64,000 bases of DNA from Prevotella vespertina (GCF_009728485.1 NZ_VVIQ01000014.1:1-64000); one strand, 5' to 3'; shown: positions 36,401 to 44,665, numbered from the stretch's first letter. Numbers and translations are program-made. The notes: generated from the letters alone by a model not told the origin.

Positions 36401-36918
36401 GAGAAGCTAATCATGCCCTCCTCCTTTTCTACAGGCATTGAGAAATTGCCATCAATATCGGCAATAACGCCCTGCGACGTTCCTTTAATCTGCACGGTGG
36501 CGAATGGAATCCCTGCCCCATCCTTGTCTTTCACCGTACCACTCAATGTGAACTGACCCTGAGTGGCGTTCTTCATCTTAAAGACATTGATGTCTTTCTC
36601 ACTCACATTATAAGTAAAAGGAGTGTGAGAAAGCAGACTTTGAACGGCTCCCAACTCATCAACCTCATCAAAAGAAATGGTCAATAGCAATGAGTCGTTC
36701 CGTACATCATCCGTGTAATTAATCTTATAATCGCCCTTCGTAGCGATAAAGTCTAAGATTTCTGCTACACCCTTATCCTTGAAAGAAATAGAAAACTTCT
36801 TGCCAACCACCTGTGAGAAGGCGGGAGAAGTCCACGAAATCATCAAGAAGAAGGTAGCAAGGAATAGCAAAGAAGGCAATTTCTTCCGTATTCCTGACAT
36901 GTGTTGGTGATACTTCAT
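33433..36918 (-). CDS. SusC-family TonB-dependent outer-membrane transporter with STN domain
   Basis: 1161 residues. Signal peptide to about 35, STN secretin/TonB N-terminal domain (about 40-112), carboxypeptidase-D-like repeat (about 121-200), TonB-box region (VTVVAYGKR), plug (about 215-330; LQGRMAGVDV and SGSPGGGGSRITIRG are SusC signatures) and a 22-strand barrel ending in a C-terminal strand (GVNLKF). STN domains usually pair with FecR-type anti-sigma and ECF sigma genes, but none is found near, so regulation is probably by a distant regulator or the STN is relict. First gene of the six-gene operon, with a promoter about 147 bp upstream. Confidence 0.94.
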   Translation of the reverse strand: MKYHQHMSGIRKKLPSLLFLATFFLMISWTSPAFSQVVGKKFSISFKDKGVAEILDFIATKGDYKINYTDDVRNDSLLLTISFDEVDELGAVQSLLSHTPFTYNVSEKDINVFKMKNATQGQFTLSGTVKDKDGAGIPFATVQIKGTSQGVIADIDGNFSMPVEKEEGMISFSSVGYESKNLKYHAGKPMNVVLPSSAYTMGEVTVVAYGKRNTREQVGAITSVKVEDLQKAPTASLENLLQGRMAGVDVTNLSGSPGGGGSRITIRGFSSLNQQGVNDGSPLFVIDGVPVNSTGNANTGGINPLSALDPSSIESVQVLKDAASASLYGSRAGNGVILITTKKGKSGRTEVSVNVSQSLSWLPRTPLQTLGKGERDIALLLAKNQRTSHYDYTTDRLINPGSYKDSYGWDAEYDGSYDYLWRNGQVLNSDRNLPAIAQDSLNTFYNNRTNWWKYAFRLGRVTKADLQLAGGTDNLRYMVNGGVYDETGIMISSNFRRYSLLSNLDFNLSTKLSAFTRINLSYATQQAGSDAGRAQGLTFDPKRTSTLLPGKGSTAERVALRQLRDIDKLNSNYNIRLSLGFNYNILKNLKFSSTYSLDHYFTRVYSFTPDYLTYDLKSAIQAANIAMTNIQTENILTYNLLLPHDQKLELMAGMTYNHELLQNLNGTAKGGPTNSIKYAGEGWPSLFNDNGTIRAAQSFGTDKQEQSMVSFLGRAAYSYKKRYMAELSIRSDGSSVFGKDVRWGTFPSVGLGWAFSEEAFMKKLWWLSFGKVRASWGKSGQKFQEPYLALGIMSESNVFNGSLGLIPQDMANPKLTWEESDQYDLGLDLQMLDYRLKLKLDYYYKYSSKLLMQSYLPGNVFLASRMWDNASAISNEGIEFEASYDVIRNKKWNWTVGFNLSHNRNMLRKTYNGEDLNDKVLGRPVYGIYTYKDEGIVQREEDIPMYRNASGKLMPLYFQSANNPLRVGGRKIKDQNYDGVIDDKDLYYAGSTLPAAYGGINSHLEWNGFSLDLLFSYTLGRKVMNMVKNSAFSFTKEFGVIMNKFNIHDFWTTNNRNAKYPSLEFADKDYIGQFDGNVDSNIETISFLRLKQLVLGYKFPQNWLKKTFIKEANLYLSGENLFLLTNYSGVDPEVIDPYTGKDDGREYPLNRKITLGVNLKF

Positions 36919-37064
36919 TGAATCGTTTTATTGTTTTACTAAGTTTATGATATCAAAATCAGGTAAGGCCGAATACTTTACTTCAATATAAAATAATAAC
37001 TCCAGTCTGCCTACTTATCATCGTTTGAAAAAACCTTTAGAAAGATTCCAAAACAAATGACTTG

Positions 37065-37094
37065 CAAATATAAACATATATTTTCACTTAACAA
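37065..37094 (-). promoter_or_regulatory. Promoter of the susC operon
   Basis: On the minus strand TTG (37092-37094), then 19 bp, then TATATTTG (37065-37072), matching the TTG-N19-21-TAnnTTTG consensus. The 5' UTR would be about 140 nt. I do not see a known riboswitch in it. Confidence 0.6.
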
Positions 37095-37336
37095 GAAAAT
37101 CTATGCAGTTTTTTTCCAATTATAACCTTCTAAATCAGAGAAAAGAACTAACTGAAACTAAAATAACAAATTACAAGTGGGCTGTTAGGGACTAACAAAA
37201 GGATGATTTTTACCTCATTGAATTGCACAAAGCCCATAGCTTTTTATGCAAAATATACTTTACAATCTGTTTTTTCATTCTAGACTTACAACAAGAAGAA
37301 TATAACGAAAAATCGAGAAGATTACTAGCTTTTTAT

Positions 37337-37469
37337 GAAAAAGTACTATCGTTTTTGTGAAAACGTACCTCCGTTTTGGGTAAAACGTACCTCCGTTTTG
37401 GGCAAAACATACCTCCGTTTCAAGTAAAAAGCACCTACTTTTAGACTAAAAACAAGCTCCTTTTGACGG
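37337..37469. repeat. Array of six 22-bp tandem repeats, array 1
   Basis: Six units of 22 bp (one of 23) with the pattern AAAACGTACCTCCGTTTTGGG or variants. The central units are nearly identical; the outer ones diverge (first GAAAAAGTACTATCGTTTTT, last AAAAACAAGCTCCTTTTGAC). A reverse-complement relative lies at 47705-47836. Not CRISPR, as there are no spacers. No ORF is opened. Confidence 0.8.
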
Positions 37470-38149
37470 AATTAGCACACAAATCTCTCCTGAAAGATAG
37501 CATCCTTACATGCAACTCATTATTTATCAACACCTTACGCCAACCATCATTTCCTTCTCCATAATTCGCCTATTTACAGAGAAGGGCATTGCTTGCTGAA
37601 AAAAACGCAAATACAAGCCCCTCAATTAGCAGTATTTTATTACAAAACATCTCCTCTCATTTCCACTTTCTGCAAATAATTCTTAAGTCATATCAGCCCC
37701 TGATGAATAGGAAACAAACCCAAGCAACGAGACACAATATGCCTATTTCGCAGGCTTATCTAGGTAAAGCAACAACACATCTACCCGTTCGATTAATTGA
37801 CAATGAAGGACAAGAAGAAACTTTCGCATAGCGTTTGAGCACCTCTGGTTATCCAACTTCCATGATTAGAAGTAATGCTCCTAACTGGACAAATATATTT
37901 ACTTGGTAAACAGGAAGAGCTTTCTGGAGGAATTTATTATAAATAAAGAACAAAACAGAAGAAACTATTAATGTAAAGGAACAATCTTTATGTTAAACAT
38001 ATCTAAAATGACTTTCAAATCAAAATTTGTGTTTATATTTGTTTCAGAATATAACTAAAGAAGAAGAAAAGACTTACTAATAATTATATCCACAACAGAA
38101 CTCAAACATACATTAAATGGTATCTAAGTTTTCTAAACATATCATATTA
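37470..38149. other. Intergenic region without recognised gene
   Basis: AT-rich sequence between the repeat array and the first IS4-type remnant. One open frame of 80 codons (37589-37831) has no protein-like features and no promoter or terminator support. Confidence 0.5.
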
Positions 38150-38474
38150 CAATAGTCCGTTAAATATTATGCTGCATCATCAGCGAAACTAAATATATCA
38201 TTTATCCTTTCTTTATTTAATGGCGTGTTCGGGTTTTTCTCGAACACGTCAATAATTCGTTGCGCATAATAGGCATTGTTCATCTTCGCTTTAAGGCGAC
38301 CGATGGACGTACCAAGTTCCTTGCATATAATCTTCGCCACATTGAGTGCTGTGAATGAAGAGTTAAAAGCAAATTCAAGTTTTTTCTTGTCGCGTGCCTG
38401 ACAATCGGTAAGACCTAGGAACTGCTTTGCGTCGCGAAAGCAAAACTCCTCTTGGAAACGTGTGGTGTAGTACT
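38150..38474 (-). pseudogene. 3' remnant of an IS4-type transposase (left copy)
   Basis: About 325 bp, strongly similar to the 3' end of the transposase at 41496-42347, with matching start at the C of CAATAGTCCG. It encodes only about 100 C-terminal residues in the same direction and ends abruptly at 38474. Together with the right copy it flanks the TonB-receptor gene as direct repeats. Confidence 0.85.
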
Positions 38475-38493
38475 GAAATGCGTTTTGTAAAGT

Positions 38494-38738
38494 CTATTTA
38501 CCGTAGCTTTCAATCATTACACCCAGCTTTTTAAACCCAAATCAATTGTAAGACCACTAATCACACAATTGATGTTGCTTACATTTCATCCAGTTCATCT
38601 TTTGTTGGCTTGTCGGCATCTTGCCTATGATATTGTTTGAGCGTAGTGCACTACATTTTCAATAACAACATCGGCAATGTGTCCAGCAATACACAAAATC
38701 AAAACAACTCTACCCACTGTTTTTGGTAAAAAAGACAT
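38494..38738 (-). pseudogene. Decayed small gene behind the TonB receptor
   Basis: ATG at 38738 lies 5 bp after the receptor stop. The first frame gives 37 residues with one hydrophobic segment (VVLILCIAGHIADVVI) and stops at 38625-38627. Protein-like segments then continue in other frames (QYHRQDADKPTKDELDEM; NCVISGLTIDLG; FKKLGVMIESYGK ending in TAG at 38494-38496). This looks like a membrane protein of about 80 residues broken by frameshifts, or a genuine 37-residue protein followed by chance. No family recognised. Confidence 0.35.
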
Positions 38739-38743
38739 AATAC

Positions 38744-41254
38744 CTAGTACGAAAACTTCACCCCAAGAAACAAACTGCGGGGTTGAGTAGGTCCGTAAAC
38801 ATAGTCGGAGGCACGCGAAGCCCCTTTATCCAAATCCTTTTGGTAAGCATCGAGCATGTTTTGCACCCCCGCACTAGCCTCCAATTTCACCTGCTTAGTT
38901 ATGTAGAAATTATAGGCAAGCTTCAGGTTAAGCGTGAGAAACGCGGGAGTGTGCTCAATGATAGCAAAGTCGTTGGTGCGCTCGCTCCCCCCTTTGGGGT
39001 GGCCAACATACATTCTACCCGTGTAAACGCCCGATAACGATAGGGCAAAATCGATGGTGGGATGCACAGTGAGGGTGAAATATCCGTAGGTGTTGGGCGT
39101 TCGCAGCAGACGTTTAGTGGTTTTAAACTCGGGAGCAGCATCGTCGTCCCATTCTTCGGGCGTGCGATAACGGCTGCTTTGCCAAGTAAAACCAGCTTGC
39201 AATTGCGCCCACGACGAGAGCGAAGCCTTGCCCTCGAGGTTAATTCCATACACCGTTGCACCGTTAGAATTGAAGCGTTCTTCAACACGTGCGCCATCAA
39301 TAATCACATTATCAGCCAGTTTGCGTGTAGCAAACATGTTGTTAAGGCGTGTGTAAAAGCCCTCAATAAGAACGTTGGTTTGTACTGTTCCAAAACTTTT
39401 ATAGAGGTCGGCCGATGCACTAAAGCTGTGCGAACGTTCCTCTTTCAAATCCTTAGCCAACGCAATTTTCACACGGTCGCCATCAGCAATACGCGTATGA
39501 AGGTCTTCATCAAAAGCCTGTGGGGCTCTAAATCCGCCAGCGTAAGTAAGTCGGAAATTGGTGTTGGGCGTGGGATTGTAGCGCAGATTAACGCGCGGAC
39601 TAAAGATAAGATGCGAGATAAGGTTGTGTTTGTCTAGTCGTCCGCCCAGAAGCAAGCCCCAATGGTTGTTTTTCCATTCGTTTTGAGCAAAGAAGCTACC
39701 AATATTCACGCGCTGTTCCATCAGGCTGTTGTAGCCCAGCGAGTGGTCTTTAATGCGGTCGTAGCTATATTCGGCCCCCACAACAAGACTCGAAGGCATG
39801 AACCACAGACGGTCGAAATTGTGCACATATTGCGCACCAGCTATGTAATTGATGTTATGCGTAAGGTTATAGGCTCGTTGTGCTTTGTCGTAGGCTTGCG
39901 CATCGGCCAGCGTTTGTTGTTGGTTGGCGGGCAGCGTGGCGGCATCGTCTTCGCTCATATCGAGGTTAAGTCCCAGTTTATAGGCTTCGTTCAAGGCCTT
40001 AAGTCCATCGGCAGCGGTGGCCAGTTCGCCCAGTCCGCCGTAATAACTCTTACGGTCAACGTTTTGAAACGAGGCATAAGCACTGAAATGTCCCTTACCA
40101 TTAAGGCTAAAGAGGTCGTAGCCCAAACTTCCGCCGTTGATGGTATGTTCGATTTGTTCGGCAATATTGGCCTCGTGAGCAGGCAAGTAAAGTTTGTTTC
40201 CGCCACGTCTATACTCCTTCAAGCCGTGGTATTTAAGGGTTATTTTGGAGTAATCGGTGAGTCGGAAGAAAGAGCTAAGCCCCACAGTTTTATTATCTAG
40301 CGTGGGAAGGTCGGTGTAACCATCGCCATCGCGGTCGTAAGCAGCGCGGTGTCGGCTTTGTCCATAGAGATAAAACCCAGCTCTATTATTGGTTGTAACA
40401 ACCGATAGGTTGCCCGTGGTGTTGTTGTCGAAAGCAGTAGAGCCATTTGTTGCGCCTGTGATGGTGTGCGCCACATCGGCCGAATTTTCGCTAGGTTCTT
40501 TGGTAATGATATTGATGGTGCCACCAATGGCCGAAGCACCGAAGAGCGCCGAGCCACCACCGCGAACAATTTCAACACGTTGCACCATGTTAGAGGGTAT
40601 CTGTTCGAGTCCATAAACACCTTGAAGGGCCGTGAAAACGGGTCGCGAGTCGATTAATATTTGCGAATAATGACCATCAAGCCCATTGATGCGCACCTGC
40701 GAGAATCCGCAATTGGTGCAATTATCTTCGGTTCGCACGCCCGGTTGGAAGTTTAAACCCTGCACCAAGGTTGTAGAATGGGTAGACTCGAGCAACTTCG
40801 TGTCCAGAACATTCACAACCACAGGCGACTCACGTCTAAGTGTTTGACTACGATTGGCCGACACAACAACCTCGTCGAGCGCAATTTCGTCGGGTTTGAG
40901 CATCACATTCAGCTCATGGGTAATATTTTTTTGCGTTGTCACCTCGTGTTTGTAAGCCCTATAACCAGACGAGCGCACTTCCACAATCACCTTTCCCACA
41001 GGCAGATTTCGCAGCATAAAATGGCCATCGGCATCGGTGGTGGTAGTGATAACTGTACCCAAAACCAGCACGCTCGCGTGCGAAAGAGGATGTTGTGTTT
41101 TACTATCCACTACGCGTCCCTTAATGTTGGCTTCGGTATTAACTTTCACTTCGTTCTCGTGCCTTGCGTAAGTGGGCAGCGAAAGAACGAACGTAGCGGC
41201 GAAAACAAACGCCGATTTACATAAAATCTGTTTTACGGTTCTTTTCTTTATCAT
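38744..41254 (-). CDS. TonB-dependent outer-membrane receptor (ligand unknown, FepA/Cir-like)
   Basis: 836 residues from ATG 41254 (chosen since it starts a clean signal peptide; an upstream start 63 bp before is less likely). After the signal peptide (ending LPTYARH) comes a carboxypeptidase-like repeat (about 43-125; VKVNTEANIKGRVVDSK), TonB-box region (IALDEVVVSANR), plug (about 130-255; NCTNCGFSQVRING, then RVEIVRGGGSALFGASAIGG, INIITKEP) and a 22-strand barrel ending in KFSY. It belongs to receptors for siderophores, haem or cobalamin; the CxxC in the plug is a point of interest. It lies between two IS4 remnants and is richer in GC and in different codons than its neighbours by eye, so lateral origin is likely. 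Confidence 0.9.
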   Translation of the reverse strand: MIKKRTVKQILCKSAFVFAATFVLSLPTYARHENEVKVNTEANIKGRVVDSKTQHPLSHASVLVLGTVITTTTDADGHFMLRNLPVGKVIVEVRSSGYRAYKHEVTTQKNITHELNVMLKPDEIALDEVVVSANRSQTLRRESPVVVNVLDTKLLESTHSTTLVQGLNFQPGVRTEDNCTNCGFSQVRINGLDGHYSQILIDSRPVFTALQGVYGLEQIPSNMVQRVEIVRGGGSALFGASAIGGTINIITKEPSENSADVAHTITGATNGSTAFDNNTTGNLSVVTTNNRAGFYLYGQSRHRAAYDRDGDGYTDLPTLDNKTVGLSSFFRLTDYSKITLKYHGLKEYRRGGNKLYLPAHEANIAEQIEHTINGGSLGYDLFSLNGKGHFSAYASFQNVDRKSYYGGLGELATAADGLKALNEAYKLGLNLDMSEDDAATLPANQQQTLADAQAYDKAQRAYNLTHNINYIAGAQYVHNFDRLWFMPSSLVVGAEYSYDRIKDHSLGYNSLMEQRVNIGSFFAQNEWKNNHWGLLLGGRLDKHNLISHLIFSPRVNLRYNPTPNTNFRLTYAGGFRAPQAFDEDLHTRIADGDRVKIALAKDLKEERSHSFSASADLYKSFGTVQTNVLIEGFYTRLNNMFATRKLADNVIIDGARVEERFNSNGATVYGINLEGKASLSSWAQLQAGFTWQSSRYRTPEEWDDDAAPEFKTTKRLLRTPNTYGYFTLTVHPTIDFALSLSGVYTGRMYVGHPKGGSERTNDFAIIEHTPAFLTLNLKLAYNFYITKQVKLEASAGVQNMLDAYQKDLDKGASRASDYVYGPTQPRSLFLGVKFSY

Positions 41255-41372
41255 TTTAAATTGTTTTAAATTCAGGCATGTTCTGTAAATCTTTGATATA
41301 GTCACAGCACGCCCCATAGGGCTTTTTGTGACCTTATCAATGATTCTAGAGCTCGCCTTTGATTTGTTAATG

Positions 41373-41403
41373 CAAAGGTAGGATGTTGTAAGGAATAGTG
41401 CAA
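41373..41403 (-). promoter_or_regulatory. Promoter of the TonB-receptor gene
   Basis: On the minus strand TTG (41401-41403), 20 bp, then TACCTTTG (41373-41380): a full match to the Bacteroidota promoter. The UTR is about 115 nt. No cobalamin or other riboswitch motif was found. A partial AAGCCTCACCCC repeat (about 41424-41455) lies just upstream. Confidence 0.75.
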
Positions 41404-41495
41404 TACCTAGAAGTAGGGAAAAAGCCTCACCCCTCTGCCCCTCTCCAAAGGGGAGCTACTCTTTCTACACATCTTTTTTAAGACTTGTATAGAAG

Positions 41496-42347
41496 CAATA
41501 GTCCGTTAAATATTATGCTGCATCATCAGCGAAACTAAATATATCATTAACACTTTCTTTATTTAATGGCGTGTTCGGGTTCTTCTCGAACACGTCAATA
41601 ATTCGTTTGGCATAGTATGCATTGATCATCTTCGCTTTAAGGCGACCGATGGACGTACCAAGTTCCTTGCACATAATTTTCGCCACATTGAGTGCTGTGA
41701 ATGAAGAGTTAAAAGCAAATTCAAGTTTTTTCTTGTCGCGTGCCTGACAATCTGTAAGGCCGAGGAACTGCTTTGCGTCGCGAAAGCAAAACTCCTCTTG
41801 GAAACGTGTGGCGTAGTACTCCACCACATCGCGTCCGTCCATACTCTCATCCGTACAGAAATACAAGCGCCGACTGCCATTAGGTAACTCGTGGATGACA
41901 AGTGACACGACCCTATGCAAGGACTTGCACCATGCCTTTAGCGCATAGGCTTTGCCTTCGGTCTCTCCTAAATCAAGCTCATTGACTTTGGATATGTCGA
42001 TGTTCCTTACGTCAATCTTATCACCTTTGACACGAGGACGGCCAGGCTTTCCTGTAGGTTCCCCGTCCCACGTGTAGAACAAGGCTGCGTCATGACGCAA
42101 GCGGCTCACAACATGGAAGCCCATCTTCATTACCTTGTCGATGAAAGGTCTTTTGGAGAAGGCTGAGTCGGCGACAAGAACCTTGCTAATACGCTGTAAG
42201 GCTACCTTGTCGTCCTCCAATACTTTGGCATACCAGTCGTATAGGCTCATCTCTTTTTTCTCCTCGCCTTTTTCCAATGTGGTCTGCACAGCCTTCAGCA
42301 TCATACACTCATGCAAGTCCACGTCTATCACACCGATGCCGAGATAT
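41496..42347 (-). pseudogene. 5'-truncated IS4-type transposase (right copy)
   Basis: Encodes about 272 residues from GTG 42331; the frame is open to a stop at about 42345, so the original N-terminal part is missing. It has the IS4-family signature Y-x2-R-x3-E-x6-K (YYATRFQEEFCFRDAK). The 3' part from the C at 41496 is shared with 38150-38474. No intact 5' end or inverted repeat is seen on the right, so this copy cannot move by itself. Gene 42375 begins 28 bp beyond the truncation. Confidence 0.85.
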
Positions 42348-42374
42348 TATTAACTTCTAAATAAATTATCAATT

Positions 42375-42833
42375 ATGAAAAAATTATTTTATGCAGCTAC
42401 CTTAACACTCCTATTTGCAACGGCTACTCCACTCTATGCAGCCATACCAGGTACCAATGAAGTGCAAGAAGTACTTAGGGATAATTCTGGAGAGATAACG
42501 AGAGAAACGTATTATATAGGCAAACAGAAAGTAACAATTATAATGCATCGTGTGAAAACAAGAAGAATTTCTGGAATTGATGATGTTGAGTCTGTTTATG
42601 AAAGATCCTCATGGAATGGTTATTTCTACTACAGGCAAGGAGGAAAGAGAATCAAATACACTGTTAGAATGGAATCTTTTATGCACGGATCTAGAGCCAC
42701 CTCCGCAGGTGATATATATCTTAATGGGAAAAAAGTAGGAGAGTTTGGAGACTCATTTATGTCTCCAGATCACCCCGAGAATAGTTGTTGGCTGATTTTA
42801 CATGGTAAGAAATATAAACAGCCAAAGCAATAA
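42375..42833 (+). CDS. Secreted protein of unknown function
   Basis: 152 residues with a clear signal peptide (about 1-22, ATPLYAA). The mature part is about 130 residues, charged, beta-rich, with YYRQGGKRIKYTVRM and HPENSCWLILHGKKY; no known family. It begins directly after the transposase remnant, so its own promoter may have been lost or replaced. A 43-bp stretch separates it from the 83-bp repeat downstream. Confidence 0.65.
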   Translation: MKKLFYAATLTLLFATATPLYAAIPGTNEVQEVLRDNSGEITRETYYIGKQKVTIIMHRVKTRRISGIDDVESVYERSSWNGYFYYRQGGKRIKYTVRMESFMHGSRATSAGDIYLNGKKVGEFGDSFMSPDHPENSCWLILHGKKYKQPKQ

Positions 42834-42875
42834 ATATCAACTAACTACATATTGAATGTAAGCGTTTATTTCTAT

Positions 42876-42958
42876 TTGCTGTCATTCCTTTCACTAACTA
42901 TCGGTTTATAATCCACTAAGAACAAAGGATGTATACAAAGTGTTAAGAATGACAGCAA
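42876..42958. repeat. MITE-like 83-bp repeat, copy 1
   Basis: 83 bp with terminal inverted ends TTGCTGTCATTC / GAATGACAGCAA. It matches 44120-44202 in length and, with divergence in the middle, in sequence. Similarity between the copies continues to the right (TCTAGGTTTTTAAGGT). Confidence 0.7.
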
Positions 42959-43076
42959 CATAAATAAGTCTAGGTTTTTAAGGTGCAAATATACTCCTTG
43001 AATAACCTAAAGAAACAGGGAAGCCATAGAGTGTTTACTGATAAAAGGATGTGCCACAGATAAGTAATAATTATCC

Positions 43077-43823
43077 TTATCTGACGAAAGAATCATAATT
43101 TCCACCACGAAGTAACATTGGGAAGTGTCGTCGATAAGCGTAAAGAGGATAGCAGTCATCCTCATCCGAGGCTGTAAAATCATACTGATGAGTGACTTGA
43201 TATTGCGCAGTTGAATTGCATTCTTCTACATCCAAGTTCATTAAACAGGGCTGACCAAAAGACATTGCGATGAGTATATTGTAATAGTACTTATACCCTT
43301 GTCCTGCCATATAGATTAATTCTAATCCTTCTTCTCCTGCTCTTAAATCTTCAAAACCGAACGAGTCTTCACAATCGGTGTTACGGATAACATTAGCATA
43401 TACCCATTTCTTCCCTTTGTATTCAATGATAAGTAGGCGGTCAGTATAGACTGAATTTGTATTACTATCAGCACCTGCTATCATGGTGACTGGTGACAAT
43501 ATCGCTGCAGACATCCCCTGGAATGTAGCTTCCGAACACTTCACATAAAAGTTAGAAATCGTAAAACCTCTCCATTGATAATACCCCTTGTTGTCTTTGG
43601 GGACGGAGATTCTTAGCTGTATGGTATCGTTCTGAAAGTTCATAAGATGTTGAATAGGTTTATTCAAATAATTAGCAACGGTGTCAGCAGTCATATCATA
43701 ACCATCTTCATCTAATGTATTATGTGACATTCCATTACTAATTGCAATCGTATCGGGCTGGAATACTAATGCCAGGCAGTTATTTGCTAGCATCAAAAGG
43801 AATATTAATAGCTTATATTTCAT
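43077..43823 (-). CDS. Secreted protein of unknown function, flanked by MITE-like repeats
   Basis: 248 residues with a signal peptide (about 1-19) and no lipobox. The mature protein is mixed charged/aromatic with VPKDNKGYYQWRGFTISNFY and an aspartate-rich C-terminal region. I recognise no family. A promoter of full consensus type lies 37 bp upstream. It stands alone between the two 83-bp repeats. Confidence 0.65.
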   Translation of the reverse strand: MKYKLLIFLLMLANNCLALVFQPDTIAISNGMSHNTLDEDGYDMTADTVANYLNKPIQHLMNFQNDTIQLRISVPKDNKGYYQWRGFTISNFYVKCSEATFQGMSAAILSPVTMIAGADSNTNSVYTDRLLIIEYKGKKWVYANVIRNTDCEDSFGFEDLRAGEEGLELIYMAGQGYKYYYNILIAMSFGQPCLMNLDVEECNSTAQYQVTHQYDFTASDEDDCYPLYAYRRHFPMLLRGGNYDSFVR

Positions 43824-43859
43824 TTCTATTTGATATTTAGTGTACCACTATCTCTGTGC

Positions 43860-43889
43860 CAAAGATATAAAAAAAACCTGATAAAACAA
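43860..43889 (-). promoter_or_regulatory. Promoter of the 43077-43823 gene
   Basis: On the minus strand TTG (43887-43889), 19 bp, TATCTTTG (43860-43867): full consensus. Confidence 0.7.
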
Positions 43890-43984
43890 GCATTTACATC
43901 TCTTTTTTCCACCGATGTTCTCCTTTTAAAATATGATGATAAGGATGACTCTCTAAAATCTCAATACACAAAAGTAGGATATTA

Positions 43985-44014
43985 TTGTTATTCAACACAA
44001 ATATATTATCTTTG
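43985..44014 (+). promoter_or_regulatory. Full-consensus promoter of unclear target
   Basis: On the plus strand TTG (43985-43987), 19 bp, then TATCTTTG (44007-44014). It faces the mutanase gene 650 bp away, with the second MITE-like copy between. A 27-codon ORF begins at 44018, immediately at the expected start site. It may drive a long leader, a small RNA or the small ORF. Confidence 0.5.
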
Positions 44015-44119
44015 CAAATGACATTAGTCGCTCCCTATCAATCTGCCTATAATCAACACACCGCCTTAACGATTCATTCACTGATTTGCAACTTCTTTTA
44101 TTAAACTAGCATTTACATT

Positions 44120-44202
44120 TTGCTGTCATTCTTATCACTAATTATCGTCTTATCATCTCCTAAGAACAAAGGATTTATGCAAAGTGTTAAGAATGACAGC
44201 AA
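44120..44202. repeat. MITE-like 83-bp repeat, copy 2
   Basis: Same inverted ends as copy 1. It lies in the long leader region before the mutanase gene. Region 44203-44594 holds no other gene or structure that I recognise. Confidence 0.7.
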
Positions 44203-44594
44203 CATAAAACAGAAATAAATCTAGGTTTTTAAGGTACCAAATAACCACGATTCTACTCTTAAAAACTGGAATCCTGACTTCTCATTGATAGCAATCTTAC
44301 ATCTACAATACCCAAAAAATGATAACAACTTTTTTATTCTATACTTATTAGTTTACATAAAAAACATCAAGACAAAAGTTATCATTAGGACGTAAAAAAA
44401 TCTTTTGAAGTACTTTTATTCAAGTAAAGCGACCTTATTGGTAGCATCATTGTAAGAAAAGGTTACTTTCTTTTTTTATACAAGCAAGCAGTTATCCGAA
44501 TATAACTAACAGATAATCAGTAGTTTTAATTTTGTATTAGTTGGATATTGTTTATAATATTATTTTTTAACTCTCACGGCTAATTGGAATGTTC

Positions 44595-44602
44595 TATATT
44601 TG
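44595..44602 (+). promoter_or_regulatory. -7 box of the mutanase gene
   Basis: TATATTTG fits TAnnTTTG, 63 bp before the chosen ATG (44666). No TTG at -33. Confidence 0.5.
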
Positions 44603-44665
44603 TAAACGAAAAGTTTATACTGAGTATTTATAACTCTCTTGTTAAAAACAAAATTTAGTGAAAGT

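Noticed and set aside
37337..37469. Short tandem repeats that could be taken for a CRISPR array
   Set aside because: Units of 22 bp follow one another directly and vary among themselves; there are no unique spacers and no cas genes. The same holds for 47705-47836.
37589..37831. 80-codon plus-strand ORF in the susC upstream gap
   Set aside because: No promoter, no composition bias and no recognisable motif.
38625..38738. Genuine 37-residue membrane protein behind the TonB receptor
   Set aside because: Not excluded, but continued protein-like sequence in other frames makes a broken longer gene more likely; it is listed as a low-confidence pseudogene.
41255..41400. Riboswitch (for example cobalamin) in the leader of the TonB receptor
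   Set aside because: The leader is about 115 nt and lacks the conserved B12-box words; only a standard promoter was found.
43830..44021. 63-codon plus-strand ORF upstream of the 43077-43823 gene
   Set aside because: It covers the divergent promoter region and shows no protein-like pattern.
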